The notes under the pieces are model-generated. The model worked only from the letters and a program-made list of their open reading frames with translations. It was not told the origin of the DNA and made no database searches. This document shows positions 35,743 through 44,161 of a stretch of 64,000 nucleotides of DNA, one piece after another. Source of the stretch: Sediminicola sp035798135 (lineage in GTDB: Bacteria > Bacteroidota > Bacteroidia > Flavobacteriales > Flavobacteriaceae); NCBI GenBank assembly GCA_035798135.1, contig JAPFBR010000003.1, positions 124,001-188,000 of the forward strand, in the 5' to 3' direction. The position numbers and the translations under genes are program-made. Numbering within the stretch: position 1 is the first letter of the stretch; the number at the start of each line of letters is the position of its first letter.

Positions 35743-38574
35743 TTACACCTTAAGGCTGCCCAACATTTCGGCAGCCTTTTTTCTTATTTTTTCGTTTTTA
35801 TCGGTAAGAGCCATTTCCACCAAGGGTATAAACTTACTATCCTTCGTCTTTTCTATCAAGTAAAGTACCGCCTGCTTTAATTTCACATCTCTTCTGACCA
35901 AGAGGGCGTGGTAGCATTCCGATTCACTATAAACCTTAAGGTTCAGTTTTTTTATCTGTTCTTCCGAGATGGTCTCCATAAGAGTGGATTCTGCCACGGG
36001 AATGAGTTCTTTTTTTAATTGTTTGTCCAAAATATTGTCCAAAAACTCAACCGCATGAATACGTTGCTCCTCTTTTCCATTCAAAATGGTATTTAATATG
36101 GAATCGATATCACTGGGAGGATATTTGATTCCTAAAAACCTAAAGATGCGCTGTAACTGTCTATCCAATCGTTGCTCCAGTAAATGGATCAGTCCGTTTC
36201 TTGCTTCATTCTCTTCCAAGGTTTCAGGACTTTGGTCCTTCTTTTTATATTGAATGACTATTTGGGAATGAATAACGGATAAGGTATTTTGATATAAATG
36301 GCATTCATCCAGGATTTTGTCTACCACAAAACGATCTTTGATCTGTAAATTGGGGTATTTCCATTTTAATCTTTTAAGGGCCTCTATAGCTTCAATTTTT
36401 ATGGAATGTTCTGTATCCTCGGTAATTTTAATCAAGGTATTGATGGCTTTTTGGGAAGCAAATTTCTCAATTACGGGAACAATGAATATGGCATCTTCCA
36501 GATCTATATGTTCGTTACGGATTGTATCTACCAACATATCCAAAATGGGCTCCCCAAAATGAAAAAGGGCTTCCGTAGCCGCCTTCCTAGTGTCCTTTTT
36601 TGATAGATGTGGAACTATAAGCTCTATGAATTCCTTATCCAAAGTTTTTGACGCACTACTAATAGCAGTATTCAACAGGTCGATGTCTTTGGAGGAAAGC
36701 TGTTCCTTGATAATATGGTAATATCGTTCGGTCTTTGCATTTCCTATCGATTCCAAGATGGATAACAATTTATTCTTTTGGTGTACTTGGGATTCGATTA
36801 TTTTGTATTGCTCCAACGCCTGTCCTATTCTATGTTCCAAACTAAATCTATCCTGCAGTCGCTGATTATTTCTTAACTCCATGGACAACCCTATCAAAGA
36901 TGCATTGGCTATGGTGGCATCAACGCTGTTCAGGTACTTATTAAAAAGCTCCAAGGTATCGCTATCGTAATTCTTCAAAAGGTACCTGAAGGCTGCGGTG
37001 GTAACCTGCTGGTCTTTATCAAGTACCATGGATTCCATTTGGAACGATAAATTTTGGGTTTTAAGAAAGTAAAGGTTTTCAATGGCCAATGCTCTGATTG
37101 CAGCGGACTCATGTCCCAATAATCCTTTTATTGCAAAAAAGAATCGCTCGTTCTTTACCTCCAGGGTTTTCTGCAACATATGAAGGATCTGGCCCTTTTC
37201 TCCTGAATGAAGAACCCTTATCACCGTATCAACAATGGATGTGACAGGTATTTCCTTTCGATCGTTCTTTTCTTTTTTTGTATGGGAAGTATCCAATAAA
37301 TTTTTAAATGAAACGATATATTCCCTTCGTAAATGATATATAAAATAAAGCCATACCAAAATAAGGACTATAATTATTAAACTGATATAAGTAGATGAAA
37401 TATTCAAGCCGTTGATAAAGAATATCAGTATAAATCCGGCAAGACCGGTAGCAATGCTATCGACAACCACATCTGTAAATGTTTTGGTTTTCTTTTTGGT
37501 TTCAATGGGAATAGGGATGGATAATAGCTCTGTAGCTGCTTTGTTTACGGATTGCTTTAAACTGCCATCTATAACTTTAATAAACACAATTACCCATAAT
37601 TGGGGAATCAATAAAAGGATGGTAGAACCCACTAGAATCCCCGAGGGCAACCATAACAAGGATTTTCCCACCCCAAAAGTTCCAACAATCCGTTGGGTCA
37701 AAAATAATTGGATCAAGAGTGAAATTACACTTAAGGTTGAAAACCAAAATCCAAAAAAGGAAGTCAGTTCGTCCTGGTTGTTTATGAGTCGGGAAGCATA
37801 ATCACTGTACTGATAATCCACCAACTTGGCTACCAATACGCTAATCCCAATAACAACTGCTATCAAACTCAACAATTTATCTTGCCGAATCAACTTAAAG
37901 GGCGATTCTCCTTTAGGATCTGAACGCTGGGATACTTGAAAGGCATTTAGTTTGACCACCTCATTCTTCCAAATATACCTTGTGATGGGCAAGCAGCATA
38001 TTAAAAGAAGGGACGCAAAAAACAATAAATTCTCGGAATAGATGAAGGTGGTCAACAGGGAGGTCAAGTATCCTCCAAAGATTCCCCCTGCTATGGCACC
38101 GGCACCAATAAAACCAAAAACCCGCTTGGCCTCCCTTGCATTGTACACTAGGTTGGCAAGAATCCAAAATTGGGAAGCGGTCAGCAATCCAAAGATGGCC
38201 ACCCATACATACGGGATATACAGCAAAAATCCCTTCCCCAAGTGAAAGTTGAATGCAATCCCAAAAATAACCAAGGAAATAACAGAACCTATCAATGTCC
38301 TTTCAATGACCACGTTTAAGGCATATTTTTCTAAGATCCTATCATAGAAGTATGAGCCTATGACCGCCATAATAGCCGTAAACACATACCCTAACGGCAG
38401 TGCATCTGAAGTTAGTTCGGAAAGAAATAAGGAATTGATTGTAGGCTTTACGATGAGTAAAGTAGTAATCAATAAAAAAATATTGAGTTGCAGTAAAAGT
38501 GTTTTATAAAGCTCTTCCTCCTTTATATCAAATACTTTTAGCACATAGCCCTTCAAGGTATTTAGAATCAACAT
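35743..38574 (-). CDS. ATP/ADP-translocase-like (NTT) carrier fused to cytoplasmic HEAT repeats
   Basis: This is a 943-residue membrane protein. Residues about 28-415 form 11-12 membrane spans with features of the plastid/rickettsial nucleotide-transporter family (KPTINSLFLSEL, WILANLVYNAREAKRVFGFI, KVIDGSLKQSVNKAATELLS). Residues about 450-943 are a long array of helical HEAT-type repeats, for example FFAIKGLLGHESAAIRALAI and EMALTDKNEKIRKKAAEMLG. NTT proteins exchange ATP, ADP or other nucleotides; HEAT-fused forms are known in free-living bacteria but their substrate is not. It is convergent with the serine-hydrolase gene, 3 bp apart. Assignment to the NTT rather than the MFS family rests on the motifs above and is moderately sure. 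Confidence 0.72.
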   Translation of the reverse strand: MLILNTLKGYVLKVFDIKEEELYKTLLLQLNIFLLITTLLIVKPTINSLFLSELTSDALPLGYVFTAIMAVIGSYFYDRILEKYALNVVIERTLIGSVISLVIFGIAFNFHLGKGFLLYIPYVWVAIFGLLTASQFWILANLVYNAREAKRVFGFIGAGAIAGGIFGGYLTSLLTTFIYSENLLFFASLLLICCLPITRYIWKNEVVKLNAFQVSQRSDPKGESPFKLIRQDKLLSLIAVVIGISVLVAKLVDYQYSDYASRLINNQDELTSFFGFWFSTLSVISLLIQLFLTQRIVGTFGVGKSLLWLPSGILVGSTILLLIPQLWVIVFIKVIDGSLKQSVNKAATELLSIPIPIETKKKTKTFTDVVVDSIATGLAGFILIFFINGLNISSTYISLIIIVLILVWLYFIYHLRREYIVSFKNLLDTSHTKKEKNDRKEIPVTSIVDTVIRVLHSGEKGQILHMLQKTLEVKNERFFFAIKGLLGHESAAIRALAIENLYFLKTQNLSFQMESMVLDKDQQVTTAAFRYLLKNYDSDTLELFNKYLNSVDATIANASLIGLSMELRNNQRLQDRFSLEHRIGQALEQYKIIESQVHQKNKLLSILESIGNAKTERYYHIIKEQLSSKDIDLLNTAISSASKTLDKEFIELIVPHLSKKDTRKAATEALFHFGEPILDMLVDTIRNEHIDLEDAIFIVPVIEKFASQKAINTLIKITEDTEHSIKIEAIEALKRLKWKYPNLQIKDRFVVDKILDECHLYQNTLSVIHSQIVIQYKKKDQSPETLEENEARNGLIHLLEQRLDRQLQRIFRFLGIKYPPSDIDSILNTILNGKEEQRIHAVEFLDNILDKQLKKELIPVAESTLMETISEEQIKKLNLKVYSESECYHALLVRRDVKLKQAVLYLIEKTKDSKFIPLVEMALTDKNEKIRKKAAEMLGSLKV
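35752..35778 (+). terminator. Terminator of the dikinase operon, inside the 3' end of the NTT gene
   Basis: AAGGCTGCC pairs with GGCAGCCTT (9-nt loop) and is followed by TTTTCTT on the plus strand. The hairpin lies 13 bp after the serine-hydrolase stop, and on the other strand it codes for the last residues of the NTT protein (AAEMLGSLKV). Confidence 0.8.
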
Positions 38575-38797
38575 GTAGTTCGAACTTCTATTACTTTTAA
38601 CACCAAAATTGTGGGATTTATGTCTATAAAAAACACGGGATACTCACTTTACTTTAAAACATAAAGGTAGCTAAAGAATGCACATTACCAAAGGGGTTAA
38701 AAAACAAAATGGGATTCCTTTGCAAAGACTTATAACCTCACAAAATACGTTTTCAATATGAATATGGATGAAATTTTCCTAACCACCTAGTGATTCG

Positions 38798-39703
38798 CTA
38801 CAACAAGGTATTACGAAGTGCCCTTTCAACTGGTTTCACAAGGTCTCTTATAATTTGTTCTCCACCGGCATCATCAATCAGTGCAACAAGGATATATCTT
38901 CTGTTGGGTTCATTTCCCCAAACCAAAATGGAATCTGAATGATACGTTCTCCAAGATCCCGATTTCCTGAACAGACGGGCTGTCGGGGCTATTTTATCCA
39001 GTGTATTTACGAACTTATGGTGCAATTCAGGGTTTTCCATAATATTCAGCATCTGTTTGGACCTTTTTTCATTGACTAACTGGCCATTGGCCAAAAGATA
39101 ATAATATCTACAAACCTGGGTAACCGTGGCAGCGTGACTTAAATTTTTTAGTGGCTCCCTATTGGTGTCTCCCCCGCCACCATAACGTTTGCCGACCCAT
39201 AGTCCGCCACCGTGCTGCTGGTCGTAAAATTCATATTTAGGATCCGTCATTACGGCCTCTATCTTTTCATATCCCAACCGATCTATCATCCTTGTGGAAG
39301 CTTGGTTGTCCGATTTACTGATCATTAATCGCATGTCCTTTTTCACCTCAGCTGTTTCCCGTAACTCTCCTTTGTCTATGGCATCCATGGCCGACAATAA
39401 AATAGCGATTTTTGGAAGGCTGGCCGCATACATCATATAGTTGCCATTGACCCTAGCAAATTTTGCGTTATTGGGATCGTTTAGGTCAACGATTCCTACC
39501 GCCATTTTCTTTTGTTCAATCAATTTTTTCCATTGTGGATTGGCCATCAGCTGCTTTTCCAAATTGCTTTGTAGCCGCGAACTAAAAAGGCTTTGAAGGG
39601 GTTTAATAGTAGAATTGTCCACTTGTAAGGGCAAATCGTTCTGTGCGTATACTCCTGTAACGCATAAGCAAACAATCCAAAGAAATTTCAAGCTTGTTTT
39701 CAT
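38798..39703 (-). CDS. Exported beta-lactamase-fold serine hydrolase
   Basis: This 301-residue exported protein has a signal peptide (1-20, ending VYAQ). Motifs of class A beta-lactamases are visible: SLPK in YAASLPKIAILL, SDN in MISKSDNQASTRM and KSG in RLFRKSGSWRT. A canonical ExxxN omega-loop glutamate is not obvious. Length is close to class A enzymes. Start: the first ATG is at 39703; the frame also has a TTG one codon earlier. It is upstream of, and on the same strand as, the NTT-HEAT gene (223-bp gap). Whether it hydrolyses beta-lactams or a cell-wall peptide is not clear from sequence. Confidence 0.82.
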   Translation of the reverse strand: MKTSLKFLWIVCLCVTGVYAQNDLPLQVDNSTIKPLQSLFSSRLQSNLEKQLMANPQWKKLIEQKKMAVGIVDLNDPNNAKFARVNGNYMMYAASLPKIAILLSAMDAIDKGELRETAEVKKDMRLMISKSDNQASTRMIDRLGYEKIEAVMTDPKYEFYDQQHGGGLWVGKRYGGGGDTNREPLKNLSHAATVTQVCRYYYLLANGQLVNEKRSKQMLNIMENPELHHKFVNTLDKIAPTARLFRKSGSWRTYHSDSILVWGNEPNRRYILVALIDDAGGEQIIRDLVKPVERALRNTLL

Positions 39704-39983
39704 CAATAATTCTTTCCTATTAAAACGCTACAAATGTATTTAAATTACAATACCATATACTGTTAATTTTCAAGGCTAAAAAAAATATTTAAACCCTAGC
39801 AAAATCAAGGGTTTTCAATTTAATACGACCTCAAAACTGTTAAAAACAAAAATAATTTTTTAGATACCAAGCACTTTTGAGACCCCAAAAAAATCAAAAA
39901 ACTTCTTTTGGTCAATTAATGCTAGCTATTATAAGGTACAAAAAACCAGTTAGTTAAGAAGATAATCTCGTATATTTTTTAAT

Positions 39984-40892
39984 TCATCCAACGGCCATGG
40001 CACCAGGTTGGGTGACAAAAACATTCAGGGCTCTTTCCTCTAGGGCAATGGTCAATGATTTTTCTTCCAAGACTTGAACATCCCCATCAATCTGTGGCTC
40101 AAAATTACCTCCCTTATTTTTATCAAGTTGTAGCTTTTTTGTTTGGAAAGTTTTGACCTCTTTTAATATATGTTGTTTCTTAAAAAGCATTAATAGAATC
40201 AAGAATACAATTTTTAATCGACCTATTTTGGGGATGATCACTACATCCAAATATCCATCTTGTAGTGATGCCTTTGGTGTTAAGCTCACCTTATACCCTA
40301 GTTCATTGGAGTTGGAGATAAAGATCATAAATGGATTGTCCATGATATGGCTTTTATCTATGCTCACTTCACTCTTTTCTATATCTTTAAATTCCTTAAA
40401 CGATTTAAAGGTTGCCGCAATGTATCCCCAAAGGGTGTGTGTCCTTCGTTTTTCATAATTTTTTATAACACTTGCGGCAAACCCTATCCCTGTATTACTA
40501 AAAAAGTATCGGTCATTGATACTGCCCACATCAATACAGGTCTTCTTTTTGTTCTTGATTATTGCGATAGCCTTCTCTACATTTAATGGTATCTGAAGGT
40601 TGGATGCCAAACCGTTCCCAGATCCAATAGGGATTATACCTAGTATAATTGGTGTTCGCACCAAACAAGATGCCACCTCATTGATAGTTCCGTCTCCTCC
40701 ACAGGCAACAATTATCGAGGCCCCCTCAGTAATGGATTCCCTTGTTAAAATGATGGCCTGTTTTTTAAATGTGGAATATTTTACCTTAATCGTATATGAT
40801 TCTTCCTCGAAATAGGTCTTTAATAAAGCCTCCGTAATAGGGTTTTTACCATAACCAGCAACAGGATTGACTATAAAATGTATGTGCTCCAT
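39984..40892 (-). CDS. Diacylglycerol/lipid kinase, YegS/BmrU type
   Basis: This 302-residue kinase begins MEHIHFIVNPVAGYGKN. The nucleotide-binding motif is CGGDGTINEVASCL, followed by GIIPIGSGNGLASNLQIPL, typical of DAG kinase catalytic domains. Further regions such as FFSNTGIGFAASVIKNYEKR and DGYLDVVIIPK fit the bacterial YegS/DgkB family. It phosphorylates diacylglycerol or a related lipid at the inner membrane. It starts 5 bp after the LTA-synthase-like gene on the same strand, a pairing that echoes the DgkB-LtaS lipid cycle of Firmicutes. Confidence 0.9.
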   Translation of the reverse strand: MEHIHFIVNPVAGYGKNPITEALLKTYFEEESYTIKVKYSTFKKQAIILTRESITEGASIIVACGGDGTINEVASCLVRTPIILGIIPIGSGNGLASNLQIPLNVEKAIAIIKNKKKTCIDVGSINDRYFFSNTGIGFAASVIKNYEKRRTHTLWGYIAATFKSFKEFKDIEKSEVSIDKSHIMDNPFMIFISNSNELGYKVSLTPKASLQDGYLDVVIIPKIGRLKIVFLILLMLFKKQHILKEVKTFQTKKLQLDKNKGGNFEPQIDGDVQVLEEKSLTIALEERALNVFVTQPGAMAVG

Positions 40893-40897
40893 TATCC

Positions 40898-42874
40898 TTA
40901 TTGCTTTAATTTCAAGCCGTTATTGGCGTATAAGTAATCTGCAGCCTCATAAAAGGAAATACCTTCTTCTAAAAAACCATTATCCATTGGCAATACCTCT
41001 AAACTATTATTCAATGGGTTCCAAGAGTAAAAATAAGCAGTTTGCTGGTCTCCCAGTACTAAGACTTTATTGTCCTTTAAATATCCAAGCTTTCTATAGT
41101 TCCCAATAAATGCCCGCTCTTCCTTTGGGGTCATTTTAAAAATATCGTAGCCAAAAAGATTGGAAGAATAATCCCAATTCAATATTCCGAACAAAGTAGG
41201 AAACAGATCTATTTGGGAACAGAGGGTATTTACCTTTACAGAAGTACTATTGGGGGCATTAAAGATCATGGCAGGGATATGGTAATTTTGAACATCCAGC
41301 TCATCCTTACCGGCACTACTGGCACAATGGTCACTCATAATCACAAAAACGGTATTCTTGAACCACGGTTTTCCCACGGCAACTTTTAAAAATTCCCCAA
41401 TAGCAAAATCGGTATACTTAACGGCTCCATTTCTTCCTGTTCCTGATGGTATATCTATTTTACCTTCCGGATAGGTGTATGGTTTATGATTGGAGGTAGT
41501 CATTACAAAATCAAAAAATGGTTTTCCAGATGCATGGGCCTTATCGGCTTCTTGTATCACTTTGTTATAGATATCCTCATCACAAACTCCCCACGCGTTC
41601 TCAAAAGTGACTTCGTCATCTTCTATATTAGTTCTTTTTGTATTAATGCTGGCATCCAACAAAAAGCCTCTGCCCCTATCCACAATATTGAATCCGTTCC
41701 CCCCGAAATAAGTGTTCATATTATCAAAATAACCATCCCCTCCATAAAAGAAGTTACGGTCATAACCTTCAACTTTAAAAACTTCTCCAATGGTAAAAAG
41801 CCCATTATTATTCTTGCGTTTTACGATACTCCTTCCTGGGGTGGGTGGAATAGATAAGGTAATGGCCTCCATACCCCTCACTGTCCTGGTTCCGGTGGCA
41901 TATAGATTGGTGAAAAATATACTTTCATTGGCAAGGGAATCCAGTACCGGGGTTATACTTTGATCCCCTCCCAATGCGTTCATATATTTACCACTTAAAC
42001 TTTCAATACAAATGAATATAACATTGGGTTTTACAGCAACAGTTACACTATCCTTATCATCAATATTACGATAAATGGATTTTTTTTCTGGATCCAACAG
42101 CTTATCCCCAAAATTTACATAATCAGTTTTCACCAAATCAAAAGCTTTGTCGACATCTACATTGCGGTAAAATTCCTTATATGAAAGTTCATTATTTCTA
42201 AAAGCAGCCAAAAAAGAATAGATTCCAGCCTTGGATAGCTCATTGTTATATCTATTCAAAGACCATTCTGACTGTTGGTTGGTTATGGTTAAACTAAAAA
42301 AACAGACAATCAAGATCCATGGTGTTATGCCCATTAATTTTGATTTAAAGGAGGCTCCATTACCAAATGTATTTTTATAGACACCAAATTTGCCAACCGA
42401 ATACATACTGGCAAACACCAATAACAACAAGACAGATATTAAAATGGGTAATGGATAGGATTCATTGATGTTCTTGACCACTTCATAGGTGTACACCAAA
42501 TAGTCTACGGCTATAAAATTATAACGTCTTTGAAATTCTTCCCAAAACGTAAATTCTCCCAACAAAGAAAAATATATAATAAACAATCCTAAAAAGAAAC
42601 CGAAAAAAGTCACAGATTTATCTAAAATAGAACCTATCCAGCTATTTGGAAGGATCATTAAATAAAGCAGGTAAGGAATGGTAAAAAAGGATATGGTACC
42701 GATATCAAAAAAGAGCCCGGTGAGAAAGATCCTCAATACCTCCAAAAGATTTTTATCCACGTCGCTATAGGCCCATATAAACAAGCTCAACCTCACTATA
42801 AACGAAAAGAACAAGAACAGCAAAACAAATGCCTTCAATACAGAAAGACGTTTAGGGAAAATTTTGGACCACAT
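40898..42874 (-). CDS. LTA-synthase-family (sulfatase-like) phosphoglycerol transferase
   Basis: This 658-residue protein has five N-terminal membrane spans (about 12-215) followed by a sulfatase-like catalytic domain (about 285-600). Metal and catalytic motifs are NVIFICIESLSGKYM, a GTRTVRGMEAI segment where LtaS has its catalytic threonine, and VFVIMSDHCASSAG, the usual DH metal site. Such enzymes transfer phosphoglycerol or phosphoethanolamine to a lipid or glycan in the periplasm. Gram-negative Flavobacteriia make no classical lipoteichoic acid, so the acceptor is unknown. The DAG kinase 5 bp downstream would recycle the diacylglycerol released from phosphatidylglycerol. Confidence 0.88.
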   Translation of the reverse strand: MWSKIFPKRLSVLKAFVLLFLFFSFIVRLSLFIWAYSDVDKNLLEVLRIFLTGLFFDIGTISFFTIPYLLYLMILPNSWIGSILDKSVTFFGFFLGLFIIYFSLLGEFTFWEEFQRRYNFIAVDYLVYTYEVVKNINESYPLPILISVLLLLVFASMYSVGKFGVYKNTFGNGASFKSKLMGITPWILIVCFFSLTITNQQSEWSLNRYNNELSKAGIYSFLAAFRNNELSYKEFYRNVDVDKAFDLVKTDYVNFGDKLLDPEKKSIYRNIDDKDSVTVAVKPNVIFICIESLSGKYMNALGGDQSITPVLDSLANESIFFTNLYATGTRTVRGMEAITLSIPPTPGRSIVKRKNNNGLFTIGEVFKVEGYDRNFFYGGDGYFDNMNTYFGGNGFNIVDRGRGFLLDASINTKRTNIEDDEVTFENAWGVCDEDIYNKVIQEADKAHASGKPFFDFVMTTSNHKPYTYPEGKIDIPSGTGRNGAVKYTDFAIGEFLKVAVGKPWFKNTVFVIMSDHCASSAGKDELDVQNYHIPAMIFNAPNSTSVKVNTLCSQIDLFPTLFGILNWDYSSNLFGYDIFKMTPKEERAFIGNYRKLGYLKDNKVLVLGDQQTAYFYSWNPLNNSLEVLPMDNGFLEEGISFYEAADYLYANNGLKLKQ

Positions 42875-42982
42875 AAGAAGAAAAGGGTATTAATTATATA
42901 AGGCGTAAAACTACTATTGAAATCTAAAGAAATTTTAAAGTGTTGCTGGATATCCGGTTATGCTATCAATTTATGAGTGCCT

Positions 42983-43246
42983 TTAATCTCTTGTATTTAT
43001 AACATCCTCCTTTTTAGAGGCCAACCAAGTGCCATCATGCTGTAAAGTGGCAATATAGGTCTGACCCTCCATATTAAATTCAGCTTGCCATTGGGAATTC
43101 GAATCCTTGTCCCATTGAATGGATGTAGCAGCAGGGTAGGTATTGGAAAAGGCATCATTTACTTCTTCAGGTATATTAATGCTCATTACAAAGGCTACCG
43201 CACCAAATATGAACAATGCCCCTATTACTATTTTTACAATCTTCAT
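42983..43246 (-). CDS. Small PepSY-like secreted protein
   Basis: This 87-residue protein has a signal peptide (1-24) and a mature part IPEEVNDAFSNTYPAATSIQ, W...WQAEFNMEGQTYIATLQHDG, the compact pattern of PepSY-like (DUF2874/BLIP-like) domains in Bacteroidota. These small periplasmic proteins have no assigned activity; one idea is protease inhibition. It is a single-gene unit. The family match is based on the short alternating strand pattern and is moderate. Confidence 0.7.
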   Translation of the reverse strand: MKIVKIVIGALFIFGAVAFVMSINIPEEVNDAFSNTYPAATSIQWDKDSNSQWQAEFNMEGQTYIATLQHDGTWLASKKEDVINTRD

Positions 43247-43420
43247 GTATGGTAATTGAAATTAGATGGTGAAAATAGTTGTGAAATCTAAAGTTAACCT
43301 TAACTCCGTCTGGAGATTTCATTTGGGTCTGTCTTAAAGTTTTCTTTAGAATTACCAAGTACTTTTGGATAGAAAATATTGAATAGGAAAAGTCTCTTTT
43401 AATCCTCTAACTAAAATTCC

Positions 43421-44161
43421 ATGCGTAAAGTAGCCGAAGTCAATCTCATTTTTTGGATCATGAAAATTTGTGCGACCACTTTCGGGGAGACCGGGGGAGA
43501 TATGCTATCTATGACCTTAAACATAGGCTATGGCCTCAGCTCCATAATCTTGATCGCCTTTTTTATTATTACATTGGTCATTCAACTAACCTCAAAAAAA
43601 TATATTCCCCTCATATATTGGTTGGTTATAATAGCGACCAGCACGGCCGGGACCACCATGTCCGATTATATGGATAGAACCTTGGGCTTGGGTTATGCCA
43701 AGGGTTCCCTAATATTGGTTGTCTTGTTGTGCAGTATACTTTTAATATGGTATAAAAGTGAAAAAAACCTATCTGTTACCAATATAAAAACGTTTAGACC
43801 AGAAATGTTTTATTGGATTGCCATTCTTTTTTCCAATACCCTTGGCACGGCCTTGGGGGATTACTTGGCAGATGATTCCGGATTGGGTTTTGCGGGAGGT
43901 GCAATGTTAATTGGCTCTCTGCTTTTGGTAGTGGTCTTGGTCAAATATTTTACTCAAATTTCCACCGTTTTCCTCTTCTGGATCGCATTTGTTTTAACAC
44001 GACCATTTGGGGCCACCTTTGGAGACCTTTTGACAAAACCGTTGGAAAAGGGTGGACTGGATCTGGGAACCATTGGATCTTCGGTCGTCCTGCTTTCTAT
44101 TCTTTTTGTATTAATATTTTACTCTACCATTAAGGAAAAAAAGATGGTTACTACCGCCTAG
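43421..44161 (+). CDS. DUF347 (COG4705) repeat membrane protein
   Basis: This 246-residue protein is made of four two-span repeats, each carrying a version of the signature (T)FGETGGD.LS: ATTFGETGGDMLSM, TAGTTMSDYMD, TLGTALGDYLAD and PFGATFGDLLTK, each followed by a GLG or GLDLG turn. This is the COG4705/DUF347 family, whose function is unknown. Its last 4 bp overlap the end of the TonB receptor gene on the opposite strand (stop against stop). Confidence 0.88.
   Translation: MRKVAEVNLIFWIMKICATTFGETGGDMLSMTLNIGYGLSSIILIAFFIITLVIQLTSKKYIPLIYWLVIIATSTAGTTMSDYMDRTLGLGYAKGSLILVVLLCSILLIWYKSEKNLSVTNIKTFRPEMFYWIAILFSNTLGTALGDYLADDSGLGFAGGAMLIGSLLLVVVLVKYFTQISTVFLFWIAFVLTRPFGATFGDLLTKPLEKGGLDLGTIGSSVVLLSILFVLIFYSTIKEKKMVTTA

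Noticed and set aside
39780..39960. Possible terminator hairpin after the lipid kinase gene (GACCCCAAAA...TTTTGGTC)
   Set aside because: The arms match only with an inserted base and the stem is almost all A/T; not distinguishable from chance.
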